Assembly (NCBI GenBank): GCA_917880885.1
Contig: OU862917.1
Span: 55,751,227 to 55,815,226, forward strand
From: Limnephilus marmoratus
Lineage: Eukaryota; Arthropoda; Insecta; Trichoptera; Limnephilidae
Direction: 5' to 3'
Length of the DNA stretch: 64,000 bases
Below the pieces are notes generated by a model that saw only the letters and a list, made by a program, of their open reading frames with translations, made no database searches and had not been told where the DNA came from. Shown here piece after piece: positions 52,719 through 63,590 of the stretch. A program made the translations under genes and the position numbers. Numbering within the stretch: the stretch's first letter is position 1; each line of letters opens with the position of its first letter.

Positions 52719-54205
52719 TTATAAATAAAAATTTTAAAAACCTTTTTTCTTGTTTGTTTTAAATTTCAAATTTAACCAAGGTATTCATAAAAGCCTGCAC
52801 ACAGATTGTCAAAAACGTCTGGTCGTTTTTTAGCCTGTGTAAGCCTCAATTACGAGTATGTCCTTAATGGTCAACAGTTGCGGTCCCAGTTAATAATATT
52901 AGCTGTAATCGTCTCAACCGTCTGACATTCTAGAAACCCGTTTGGACTGATAGTGAAATTCTGTTTCAGGCACGACACTCAAGTTGCAGACTTCGGACGT
53001 GAAAAACGACAATTATTTGTGAAAAAAATGTATATACCGGTTCAATGTTATGTTTTGTATTTTCAGTGTTAAAATAGTATACAAACTTTTAATATTAAGA
53101 AATCCAAACCTGTCAATGCGATGGTTTTAGTCGTTTTGGTGAAAATCTAAAACCCAAACCTTAAAAAATCAAAGTTTCGCCTGGTATCCGAATTTTGTCT
53201 CCACATTTTCAACATTCAAATAGTCCATTGAACACTCTCAAATTTTCCTTCAATCATTTATAACCCCGGTTGCAATTTTTTTTGCCACATCTTGTGCCAA
53301 GAGCCTTATTGATATTCAGAGGTACCTACGTATGTTATACGCTGTTAATTAAATGAAGAAACCAAAAAGTAGGGAAATCCCTGAGGCCTTTGTTTAATCA
53401 TTCAATAATATATTGGTGATTATATTTTTATCCATGTTACTCGAAACATGTTGACCATATTGTTTACGGTGAAATTCATTAAAAAGGCAAAGGTTGTTCT
53501 TGTTGTGATGGTTTTTTATATAAACTTTCGGCGTCACAAATTTTAAAACTATAATATCCCGTTATTTTCAGGGATCTGCGCTATTAGTAATAATTGAATA
53601 GTAATTAATGATTATAATAAGTAATAATTGAATAATTTCTTTTTGCTTTGCTTTTGATACTGTGAGTGTCCTCCAAACTGAAACATAGAAATAAAAAACA
53701 CGTAAAGTTACTTTGAAACTGAGCCAAAGCTTTTACTACTCTGCCCCGGAGCTTGTTATATAATATTACGGCATTAATTTTAGTTATAAAGTTTTCAAGT
53801 GCAAGTTCTTGAATTTTTTTGTATGAAGTTGGTGACCCAAACCTTGAACAATTTTCACGGGACAAAATATCGTTAGTGAAATTAATGTGAAAACTTTGGC
53901 ATAAGAGAGCTTTGACAATTCCATTTACTCAGTGGCTTTTAGTACCTATATGGTAGGTTTCTTTGCAGGCAATAGCTATCTATCTCAGATCTCACTATCA
54001 AAGCGAATGCTTCACCGTATGCCAAGACTTGATTGATCTACCGTATTAACTGTCATTTGAATTATGAAGTTACGTGAGGAGATATTATATAAAATAACAT
54101 GGTTACGTGAATTAAATGTTTTGTATCTAATTACAGTTTGATGTAACCAAATCTATGTTTGATGATCTAATGATCTAATCTTTAGTAGGTACCAGTAGGT
54201 ACCCA
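52719..54205. other. Unassigned sequence
   Basis: Nearly 1.5 kb without a supported gene. 53525-53580 weakly resembles the unidentified block at 18930-19000. The minus-strand 86-codon frame at 53605 shows no domain. Confidence 0.4.
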
Positions 54206-54224
54206 TAATCTCAATCTGTAAGCA

Positions 54225-54395
54225 ATACAACAATATTGTTCTTTCAAAATCTGTATAATTTTGTGTTATTTTGTTAACTTGTATAATTATTGTTAACCTC
54301 AACACAGGCTTGTCCTAGTGAGGTAACAAATTGTATTGTAAACATTTTTACCTGCAGTGTAAAGAAACAATAAATAAATAAATAAATAAAATCTT
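54225..54395 (+). repeat. LINE-like 3' end repeat E, uninterrupted
   Basis: It matches 13205-13344 joined to 14482-14510, with GCAGTGTAAAGAAACAATAA at the site where the other copy carries the hAT element, and ends in (AATA)n. Confidence 0.78.
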
Positions 54396-54599
54396 AATAT
54401 ATCAAAATCGTTTAATATATCAATATCTATGATCTAATCTATGGTTGATGTAACGAAAAATATTTAAAAAATTGACAAAATGATACTAATACAGTTTTTT
54501 TTGCTTTTTAAAGAAGTGTAAACATGCCCGGTTACAAACCAACTGCCAATGATAATTAAATTCCTTCTACTCCGATGGTGGAAGATTTTCAGGGAATTT

Positions 54600-56460
54600 A
54601 ACCTTTGGGCTTTTTCCTCAATAAGTTATATTTATTTATTATTTATCAATTTATGGACAACAGTCCATTAAAAACATAATAATAACACGAATAAAAAAAC
54701 AGAGATGACAGTGAAGGGAGAGCACATATAAATTAATAGCAATGACAATATAAGATGTAAAAAGTACATGTAGATGTAGAGACACTACAAGTCAAAGCAT
54801 AAAGAAGCATTTAAATATTGCGTATCGAAGTCGTTTAGTTTTACACCAAAAAATCAATGCTTTGACTTGCGTTGACAAGTCTCGACATTCCGGATAAGGG
54901 AGAATGGTATCCATGATTAGTAGAATGTTGATTGAGGAACAGCAATTCATTTTTTCGTAGTCTACGGGAAGAGATGTTAAACTGGATGAGTTGTAACAAC
55001 GCAGGTGTATCAGTAATACTGTTGATAATTTTAAATATGCAAATTAGATCCGAGTCCTTTCTACGTTTTTCTAAAGAAGAAATTTTTAAAATGTGTTCAA
55101 TTTCATCTGAGGGAGCGGGCCGTATCGGTAGAGACGGGACGAGAGAAATGAAAGGCGTCAGTCGGTGTAGTGAGTCAGTCTTTATTGTGGCTACGTAGCG
55201 AGGGTCGAAGCGGAGCGGAGTGACAGTGGTGCCTTGAGAAATGCTGCTGCGTGATGATGAGTGAAGAAGAAGGTCAGGAGACTACGGCGGTGAAGATCAC
55301 TGGTCTTCAGGGAGCCGGCGTGTTGCTCTACACCATGGCGGTGTAGAAGTGACCTTGATCCAGGCGGTCGACCGTCGTCGTGTTGACGAGGTATGGCGGC
55401 TGTGTGTGCCTTTGAGTCGACACACACACGTGACGCAGGAAGGAACCTTGAGAGGCGATGAGGATGATCTCTGGCAGCGGAACGCGGTGGGTTCGAAATG
55501 CCAGAGAACGGGTTGCACCTATATAAACAACAAGCACGAGCGCGGCTTGGTAGTTGATAGGTCGGGTGTCATCTCATGTCGAGGCGCGGAGGGCCGGACA
55601 GCGGATGGTGATTGGAGAAGGAATCCTAGAAGGTGTTAATAATGTTCCTGAAGTCACACTGGATATGCGTTAAATTACTAGTTGCTAACTGCGCGGAGAA
55701 GTGCCCCGCGCAGGCACGTATTTGGTCGCGACACTGCTCGTTCCTGTCTTGCTTGCCCGGCCGATAAATGAATACTGAATACTGACTGACTGCAGCGGGC
55801 GAGCGATCGGCTGCTTATATAGCCGCGGCGAGTAACTACTCTAGCGGTAGGTAATGCTGAGTGAACTCACGCAAAGCTGAGATCTCGCTCGAACTTTCTG
55901 TGGGCACATGTATGGTACAGCCAGACGTTCTAGGCCTTTCGCGTAAGTGGCGTTATTATTATTTTAGAGGCGGTGCGGCTGGCCACGTAGTACTGTAGGT
56001 AGTTCGTTGTGTGTGCTTCCAGCGAGTTCGGCCGGAATCCAGTGGCGCAGCGGTAGATTTCGCAGAGCGGGTTAAGTGACCGCTACACATCATATGAGTA
56101 CTTGCCTCTTTCCAGACCCATCCTCCAAGCAATTCCTCTTAGGAAACGATGTTGTATGGATTCGATGTGACAAATGTAGACAGCATAGAAAGGAGACCAA
56201 ATGACACTAGCATATTCAAGGTGAGGGCGAACCAGTGAACAGTAAAGAGTTTTAAGTGTACTTATATGTTTGAAGTCAGAGGTAATTCTATGAATGAAGC
56301 CGAGTAGTTTAAGTGATTTATTTACGACATTATTAATGTGATCACGGAAAGAAAGTTTGCAGTCTAGAGTGACCCCAAGGTCCTTGATAGATGTGACAGT
56401 AGATAGACAAACACTATTTAGTTTATAATCAAACTGAATAGGTTTTTTGGTTCTATAAAA
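54600..56460 (-). pseudogene. LINE RT C-terminus split by a solo LTR
   Basis: On the minus strand 56460-56090 encodes KIIFFYRTKKPIQFDYKLN, VTSIKDLGVTLDCKLSFRDH, LLGFIHRITSDFKHISTLKT and SVIWSPFYAVYICHIESIQH, with RFLRGIAWRMG, the thumb and post-thumb of a Jockey-type RT. The frame resumes at about 55108-54830 with EILKISSLEKRRKDSDLICI-like, IINSITDTPALLQLIQFN, RRLRKNELLFLNQHSTNHGY and SPLSGMSRLVNASQ. The LTR (55109-56087) sits exactly between. It ends at about 54600 in an A/T-rich tail. The catalytic box is missing. Confidence 0.85.
55109..56087 (-). repeat. Solo LTR with 4-bp duplication CATC
   Basis: In reverse it begins TGTAGCGGTCAC and ends GCTCCCTCA, flanked on the plus strand by CATC (55105-55108 and 56088-56091). 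It shares with 48429-49317 the core promoter GCGGCTATATAAGCAGCCG (55810-55832, minus), an AATAAAGACTGACTCACTAC end signal and a CACCGCCATGGTG string. The intervening parts differ. Removing it restores LINE continuity. Frames inside (up to 96 codons) look incidental. Confidence 0.9.
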
Positions 56461-56595
56461 GAAAATTATTTTATTTTTTATTTAGCTGCTTAATAAAAAA
56501 TAACATTCTCCCATTGGTTTTACAGCTCTTTTGATAACATTCCACTTCAAACGATTCGTTGCTTTTGACTTCCAGAAATTTATATCTCCCAACTA

Positions 56596-56935
56596 GGGAA
56601 TGCAATCTCGTTCTCGCGAGATCTCGGCCTTTTTTAGCGAGATTGATCTCGGACGAAAAAAGGGCGAGATCTCGCGAGTTTAACGAGATTGCACTCGAGC
56701 ATAAAAACGTCTTATTAGAAGCGAGATCTGAACGGACGGAGTTGCGATCTATCGGTTTCGTTCGGTGCGCGTGAGGCGGTGGCCTGAGGTAACCTGAGAT
56801 CTGTGGTTCCAACTAGCGTTAAATCCGTAAGGGCCTTCTCAGAGGCTGGTTATCTACCCAACAAATTAAGAAACCGTTTAGCAGACGATTCTTTGGACAT
56901 TTTGTGCTTCTTAAGGAGCTATTTTCAAAATAATT
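56596..56935 (+). pseudogene. Collapsed hAT element: end palindrome plus C-terminus
   Basis: 56599-56693 is an inverted repeat of the TGCAATCTCG, CTCGCGAGATCTCG type. At 56815-56928 the plus frame reads TSVKSVRAFSEAGYLPNKLR, then NRLADDSLDILCFLRSYF and a stop, the hAT C-terminal dimerisation block (SERAFSxAG-type). Everything between is deleted. It is a different hAT lineage from that at 13345. Confidence 0.78.
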
Positions 56936-56999
56936 CGTAATATTGGCTTGTTTAACTTGTGAAGAGATTTAGTCTTAACATATTTTAAAAGTTTATAGG

Positions 57000-58530
57000 A
57001 GTAATTAAACAAGAAATATAGATGTACATAAAACATTAGGAATAACAAACAATCAAAAATATATCTAGGAGAAAATTAAAATTATGTGGTGGTACTACCA
57101 AAATGAGATTTTTTTTTTTTTTAAATTTGTCGCAATTTTTATCTGTTCGTATATCAGCGGGTAATTGAATAAATATTTTTATTCCTTTATATACGTAGTG
57201 TTTCTGCGCTGCTGTGGTTCGTACGGGTGGTACAGTTAGTCCACCAATGGAAGTATTCTTTATGCTAATATTTAGCAGTGGGGTAATATGTTTATTAAAG
57301 ATATCTTTGTGTAGCTGAAGTAGTGCAATTTTTTCGTAAAGTTTTGTAAGTGGGGGAACAGGGAATTCTTGAAATACGTTTATTGTTGGGTAGTAATGCG
57401 GTTTTTTTAGGATAATTTTTATAAGAATTTTTTGAATTGTTTCGAGTGGGAGAAGGGATGATTTGTATGCACACCCCCCAAGCTATGATTCCATATTGTA
57501 GTACAGAGTGGGCAAGTGCAAAGTAAATTTCTTTTAATATTTTTAATGAGATAGTATTTCTAAGTCTGAAAAATATATATATTAGTTTCCTCATTCTGTC
57601 TACTGTGGAGTTTATTTGATTTTTCCATTTGGTGTTATTGTCGATAATTATTCCGAGATATTTCATTTGTTCTTTTCTACTAATATGTATACAATTTGAG
57701 TTACATGGTGCGATTTTAAGTAGTCAATTTCTGTCGTGAACTTTAATATTTACATTTATATTTGAAATATTCTCTGTTAGGCTCAGAGGTAGAAAATGAG
57801 TTTTTTCAAAAAAGAGAGTAAATTTCGTCAAACCATTGTTTAATGATATTTATTGCATTATTTGCTGATATTTCGGCCTCTTTCCAAGAATTTCCTTCAA
57901 TCGTTAATACTGTATCATCCGCATAAGATATAATCTTTCCGATGATAGGAAGTTCAAAAAGTTCATTTACATATAATATGAATAGTATTGGGCCCAATAC
58001 AGTTCCTTGTGGTATTCCAAAATTATGTTTTTCTACATCACTTAATTCGTTGTTTACTTTTACTTGCTGTGTTCTTTGATATAGATAACTATTTATCCAT
58101 GATTTAGCTTTGTCGGTTATTCCTACATTGTTTAGTTTGTTGATTAATTTTGAATGTGAAACACTGTCAAAAGCTTTACGGAGGTCAATGAATATGCTTA
58201 AGCATTTTTTACCTTTATCCAGTGCTTTATAAATAACTCTAGTTAATTCCACTATTGCGTCTTGCGTGCTCATTTTTTCTCTGAAACCGTATTGACTGGA
58301 GTTAATTATTTTTTTTATTTTCCACGTAATCTACAATTTGTTTCTTTATTAGCTACATTGGATATTAACGATATTGGGCGGTAATTGTTTATTTCTTTCG
58401 AATCTCCGGATTTATACACAGGTCTTACAGCTTTTTTGTAGTTTGATGGGAATATTCCACTTTTAATGCTTACATTAATTATATGAGTAATTGATTTAGT
58501 TAGTGAGTTAGAACATTTCCAATTTCATTT
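57000..58530 (-). pseudogene. Jockey-like LINE RT, nearly complete domain, broken
   Basis: Reading in reverse: 58520-58320 has SGIFPSNYKKAVRPVYKSGD and EINNYRPISLISN. 58273-57806 (155 codons) has KKCLSIFIDLRKAFDSVSHS with a catalytic aspartate, NFGIPQGTVLGPILFILYVN and KIISYADDTVLTIEG. 57666-57295 has MKYLGIIIDNNTKWKNQI and YFALAHSVLQYGIIAWGV. 57300-57110 adds NISIKNTSIGGLTVPPVRTT and the C-terminus. At least three frame shifts separate these. Upstream endonuclease is lost. It is the fullest member of the family also seen at 14593 and 42275. Confidence 0.88.
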
Positions 58531-59940
58531 ATTCATTTGCAAATCATGTTATGTATGACTCCTAAAAATATTGTTTTTCCCTTTCCTAAGAAGCCTCTGT
58601 AGAAAATTTATTTGATTCGTGATATTGTGAGCTCGATTCCCGCTTATAAATTGTGACTACAAAAATTAAAAGCTTAATTTATCATATTAAAGAAGTTTTT
58701 TATTGTTCCTCATAGCACATATTAAAAGCGCGGAATGGCTCACTTCGTTGTTTTCTAACAAAGCATCGATGCTAACAAAACATCAGTGTTTTTAATAGAA
58801 ACTCTAGAGTTCTGTTTTTGTTAACAACATCCCTATTCGAAGTTAGCGTTCTGCGCTGCTACGGTTCGTAGCCTCGTAGATGCCAAACTTCTACCTCTAC
58901 GGAATGGCGCGTGGTTAAGCATTTTGGTATCTCCTCCATGTAGATCCGTAGAACCGTACCGCCCGCGCCGTAGAGGAAGGATGAGAAAGCAAGTACGTAC
59001 TTGGTACCTGCCTGCCTAGTGAAGGCTGTTCCTTGTACGAGTAGTACCTGCACCCTTCCTTAGCACCCTCACCCCTATTTTAAGGCAGTGTAAATCACGG
59101 GTGAATTCTCGTGCATTCATTATAAATATATCGAGCAATGAATCATAAAAGGGTTGCGGTTTGTTTAACCATAAATAGACAACTTAGAAATTAAATCACG
59201 TTTAACATTCTTCATTGCACATATTTTTAATTAATTGAGTTGTACACTTTGAGTATATGGACCGTAACTTAATTTTTAATTCACAAAATTGGGATAGCTC
59301 CTATGTTTTCTTATTTTTATTTATTTCAAAGAAAAAATAGTAATCGTCTAAAAAATTTCGATTCCCTTCTTTTATAATTTTTTTTTACTGAATTCGGGTA
59401 TCGCTCAAGTTTTGCTAGAAACACACTGATAAGCTTATTTGATAGTTACCTAAATCGAAGTTTTAAAGTTCAATTTCTCTGGATGTTAATAACTTTATTT
59501 GCTAAAAATAAAAGACCTATCTATATTCCAAATAGAAACGCTGAAAATTTCAAATCGCTTACCGACATTGAGGTTTTGTACTTTTTTTCAAACACGGACA
59601 GTTAGTATTTCAAATATTTTTTTAACCTTTTAGAATTTAAAACTTACTGGTAATTTTAAGATAATTTTAATTCACAATTCCAAAAAATAAATATTACTGC
59701 ACAAAAAAGACAGTATTGAAGAGGGATAAAGATCTAGCTAGGTACGAGAGTAACACGATTTTCCAGTGTCTTTTCGTCACAACCTGTCATCGGAGATAAC
59801 ATAATGACAGTATTTTGAGTTAATTCCACCATCGGATATAACATCGCCAAGATCACAGTAAAATCTTAAATTCAAAAGGCAATCAAATAAAATACATTAC
59901 TAGTTTTTAAAAGTTTTCAAACCAATTGCTAAATTTTGTA
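58531..59940. other. Unassigned sequence
   Basis: No gene recognised. 58850-59060 is G/C-richer with a motif-free 64-codon minus frame. The rest is AT-rich. Confidence 0.4.
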
Positions 59941-60008
59941 GAGCAATATTATTTATTTGAGCAGTTCTCCAAAATATTTAATAACAAAATTTACTGCAAC
60001 AAATTTAG

Positions 60009-60164
60009 TTAAACAAAGGCATAGTCTTGTTGGTATTCATCGAAGTATACGGCGGACTGTCTCTGACTCGATGAAGCAACAACTTGATCAGGCGCTGTTA
60101 CTTGCAAGTCTTCATGCGTGCCTGGAAGCGCCTGGGGCCTCGGGGCCTCGGGTCTGCGCCTGGC
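60009..60164 (-). CDS. Candidate terminal coding exon of a host gene
   Basis: On the minus strand, an acceptor-like CATCCCTTGCGGGAACAG ends at 60165. The following 156 bases encode ARRRPEAPRPQALPGTHEDL, then QVTAPDQVVASSSQRQ and finally SAVYFDEYQQDYAFV before TAA. It is much more G/C-rich than its surroundings and the C-terminus looks like natural protein sequence, possibly a cytoplasmic tail. An AATAAA on the same strand lies about 50 bases past the stop (59952-59958). The pyrimidine tract is weak and no partner exon is seen. The plus strand is also open here (59957-60310) but looks less protein-like. Function unknown. Confidence 0.35.
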   Translation of the reverse strand, partial: ARRRPEAPRPQALPGTHEDLQVTAPDQVVASSSQRQSAVYFDEYQQDYAFV

Positions 60165-60427
60165 CTGTTCCCGCAAGGGATGGACTAACACAGGCATATT
60201 TTGATTACTACGAATTAAAGTATGCTTATTCCATTTTTACACGGCTAATATTTATGAAGAACAAAGATTTGCATGAAAATATTTTTTGTGTTTTTATTGA
60301 GTGCAGGTGAATTATTAGGCTAGAAGGCGACCGGATCGTATTAGATATTCACGACAGGTAAGGTATTTAGTAGACTTCATCGTTATTTAGAAAATAAAGC
60401 TTTAATTTGAAATTAGGTAAATATATA

Positions 60428-60888
60428 TCTTTATATATATAAAAATCTTGCGTCACGACGTTTGTTCGAGATAAACTCAGAAACTACTTACAATTTTGAT
60501 GAATTTAGCTTATTGTGTGTAATTTTGTCCAACTTAAAAGATAGAACAGTTTCTATCTCAATTAATGACCTCAATATTTATTATTGCGAATTAAAAATAC
60601 ATTTTTTAAAGAAAGACAAATATTCCCGGGTTACAGATAACCCGACAATATTTGAATATTTCCTACTACCTTAAAGTTCGTTCGTTAAAGCGTTCATTAA
60701 ATAAATGTTCATTAAATGTTTGTTACAGGACAATGCTTTGTAATTATTTGTAAGTTCCATAAGTTTCTAACAGATGGCGGTGTGAGTTAATTTATCGACA
60801 CAACACTTGGTTATCTAGGTTGGCTAACCATCCAGTAGATAACGTTGTACTTCGTTAGCCACAGCAACGGGTTTCCAGGTCAGCTAGT
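60428..60888 (+). mobile_element. Helitron-like element carrying a SINE tail
   Basis: It starts TCTTTATATATATAAAAATC, then CGTCACGACGTTTGTTCGAG, and ends CAGGTCAGCTAGT at 60888 after AGCCACAGCAACGGGTTTCC. At 60590-60665 it contains the reverse of the SINE tail seen at 22783-22850 (CCGGGTTACAGATAACCCG). Confidence 0.75.
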
Positions 60889-60892
60889 GTAA

Positions 60893-61000
60893 ACTAACTA
60901 ACTAACTAACCATCACGCCGTTTCCCCGCAGGGGTAGGCAGAGAGGACGGACCGCCAAACATCCCGGTCTTGGCACACATTCCTTGCCTCGTTTTATATA
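60893..61000 (+). repeat. Dispersed repeat M, copy 2
   Basis: (TAAC)n followed by the same 100 bases as 33849-33950. Confidence 0.75.
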
Positions 61001-61130
61001 TTTTATTTATTTTATTTTATTTTTATTTTAAATACATAAACGGCTATACTGCATTTTATTAATAAACATATAATAGAGTACAAAAGTAAGAAAAATAATA
61101 TCATTACATAATAGTAGTTTTAAACTTAAA

Positions 61131-61548
61131 AATAACATACAATTATTTTGTGTATCACAACAAAAAATAACAAGAAATAAAAATGAGAAATATCATCATT
61201 TCATTTCAACATGTCCATATTGCGTATATAAAGTTACATTATGGAAAAAATAAAAAACTTAAAAACTGAAACCTAAAAATAACATACAATTATTTTGTAT
61301 ATCACAACAAAAAATAACAAAAAAAGAACAATGAGAAATATCATCATTTCATTTCAACATGTCCATATTGCGTATATAAAGTTACATTATGGAAAAAATA
61401 AAAAACTTAAAAACTGAAACCTAAAAATAACATACAATTATTTTGTGTATCACAACAAAAAATAGCAAAAAAGAACAATGAGAAATATCATCATTTCATT
61501 TCAACATGTCCATATTGTGTATACGATAAAGTTACATTATGGAAAAAT
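61131..61548 (-). repeat. 147-bp tandem repeat, three units
   Basis: Units start at 61131, 61278 and 61426 with AATAACATACAATTATTTTG. They contain GAGAAATATCATCATTTCAT and CATGTCCATATTGCGTATA and are nearly identical, hence a recent duplication of the LINE's 3' untranslated sequence. Confidence 0.93.
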
Positions 61549-62009
61549 AATTTTTGAGTGCATATTTATATTGCGCTAATTTTAAGAAATAAATGTCGCC
61601 GATGTTAGCATATTCATTTCCCAAAATGTGTAATCGACTGATTGGTGAGTAACAATGTGATAATGTATGTGTGTTATTATAGTAGAACGGTAGAGTCAGT
61701 CTATTGTAAGCGCGATCAGGGCAATGAAATCGTATTAGTTCTATTAAATCAGGGGTATCCAAGACTGAGTGAATTATTTTATATAATATTAATAGATCAC
61801 AGATTTTTCTGCGATCTGATAAATTTACGAGATTAGTCCAGTTTAATAACAAATTATAGTCAACGGATTCTCTTGGAATACCTAATTTAAAATTAATATA
61901 CCTAAGGAATCTATGCTGGACATTTTCAATCGCTTGAATATGGATATTGTAATGTGGAGCCCAAATCGTAGAGTTATATTCTAAAATGCTTCTCACTAGC
62001 GTTATGTAT

Positions 62010-62023
62010 AAAATGAAAAAAAT

Positions 62024-62067
<44 letters not shown>

Positions 62068-62081
62068 ATTTTTTTCATTTT
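62010..62081. repeat. 72-bp perfect palindrome around a (TA)n core
   Basis: AAAATGAAAAAAATCAAT is followed by about 36 bases of alternating TA and the exact complement ATTGATTTTTTTCATTTT. It can form a cruciform and interrupts the LINE reading frame. Confidence 0.93.
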
Positions 62082-62200
62082 CCCGAGGGTAGTCCTTTTT
62101 GTAAGTCTAGTGTATTATTTAATAGAGTAATTTCGAACTGATTCCCGAATATCTCGTTATTACTTTGGATGTTGATTCTATGAATACAAAATACAAAAAT

Positions 62201-63227
62201 ACGTTCCTAAATAATTTTTATTTTCAGTCAATATATACGGATTTACGCCGCCGTTCTTTTAATACTTGGTGGGGTGTTATGGTCAGCATTAGTTTCCTTC
62301 CATGCAGTTGATTGGGGTTCGATTCATTAAAAAAAAAAACCAAAAATTATATCCCGCTGTTTTTCACGATTCTGCACAATTTTATAATAGCTGTCTGTTT
62401 GAACTGTGAAACACGAACGTAAGTTTTTTTTTTGAAGGGATGCTTTTCAGTTGTTTCGCAGACATTTTGATTGTCATCAATGGCTATTTACCGCCAAGTA
62501 TGTTTTTTAACAGTTAAAAGATTCCCCTTAAATACCGTTTCATCTTTTAAACAAATTGTGACCAGCAGTACAACTATCATGTTGTTAAGCTTGTCAGAGA
62601 TTTACAATTTGATGAAAAGCTGATAAGCGCCTTAAATTGACGTTTGACTAAAAAAAAAAACAAAATGGCATGATGAAAATGTTACATTTGAATTTAAGCC
62701 TTAGAACTACTTACTCGTCATTTGAAAATCATACAATAATAACCTAACGGGGACCGATGATAATATAATTAATAACCTACCGGACCAGTGCGCTGAGTGT
62801 GCCCGCCCCAAGTGGTCCGCCCAGTCCGGCCCTGTTTCCGCTGATGGAGAGTACCTCGGGCCGCAGCGCGCACGGTGCACGTCTCCTCGGCAAGTTTAGT
62901 CTACATTCTCTCAGGAATCGGGCCTGAGCTTGTACAGGATATTACATAATAGGCGAGTTCTCCTAAACCGTGAGGGATCTCTGCTAGAAAGACCACTGCG
63001 CTGAACCAAACTAATTACCACCTAATGAAATATCCTGAAAATTTAAATGAAGACCGACCCACCTACTCTTTGCGCTGGCTATTTTATATGCAAAAGTGAT
63101 ACTTTTCAAAGCACTATGACAATACATTTAAAAATAATAATATTTGCAAAAATAAGACACGTTGTAACTCTCAAATCAATATCGTTTAAATTATAACCAA
63201 AAAAATTATTTCTTCCAACAGCCTATA
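62201..63227. other. Unassigned sequence with a GC-rich island
   Basis: 62780-62910 is strongly G/C-rich amid AT-rich DNA, with no long frame. No gene or repeat is identified. Confidence 0.4.
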
Positions 63228-63590
63228 TTTGAGAGGCGGGTATGCCACCCCAAGTAGTTCGCTACGTTTGGTGACATAGCAATAGTGCCTGGATTTATGG
63301 GGTGACGTTTGTCTAGGTCTTGGTGGCGGATGCATTTGTCAAACTATTGCGTGGCGGGCCGGATCGGGAGAGACTGGATGAGTGAGACCTTTTGATCTCT
63401 CAAGCTGTACTCTCTCGACCCATCTCCTTGCACCCCAAATTCCAACCCACCCCTCACACGTTTTTCCTTCCCAGAATTTACTCTACTTCCTTTCCAAGAA
63501 AATACTCTTAATATGGCATCGCCAAAGACGGCATAAGCCTTGAGGGATTCTTTTCCCGGGACCTCCTGTATGGAGCTAAATTAAAAATAT
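63228..63590 (+). repeat. Dispersed repeat family B, right-hand copy
   Basis: It includes GGCGGGTATGCCACCCCAAG, TTCGCTACGTTTGGTGA, GTTTGTCTAGGTCTTGG, CGGATCGGGAGAGACTGGAT and CAAAGACGGCATAAGC, ending TGGAGCTAAATT. It resembles the 51785 copy in having the extra central segment. Confidence 0.78.

Larger units (their letters stand above)
61000..62200 (-). pseudogene. LINE remnant with triplicated 3' end
   Basis: The 164-codon minus frame (62026-61532) encodes the post-catalytic RT region: LVRSILEYNSTIWAPHYNIH, IENVQHRFLRYINFKLGIPR, and a C-terminus with SPISRLHILGNEYANIGDI. It is related to the LINE at 26122. Upstream (62200-62085) another piece (LNNTLDLQKGLPSGK) probably continues it across the palindrome at 62010-62081. 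Downstream is a tandem array and an A/T tail near 61000. The catalytic part is missing. Confidence 0.75.

Noticed and set aside
55191..55639. Frames of 69-96 codons on both strands
   Set aside because: They are inside the second solo LTR; same reasoning.
59957..60310. 117-codon plus-strand frame opposite the candidate exon
   Set aside because: The minus-strand reading has a more natural C-terminus, an acceptor-like boundary and a nearby poly(A) signal. The plus frame runs into AT-rich non-coding sequence. Not excluded with certainty.
60307..60358. Plus-strand segment with excellent acceptor (GAGTGCAG) and donor (CAG|GTAAGG)
   Set aside because: All three frames contain stops, so it could at most be a non-coding exon. 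No supporting context.
62780..62910. GC-rich island as an exon or CpG promoter
   Set aside because: Only a short frame exists (about 36 codons) and no splice sites, TATA box or repeat match could be supported.
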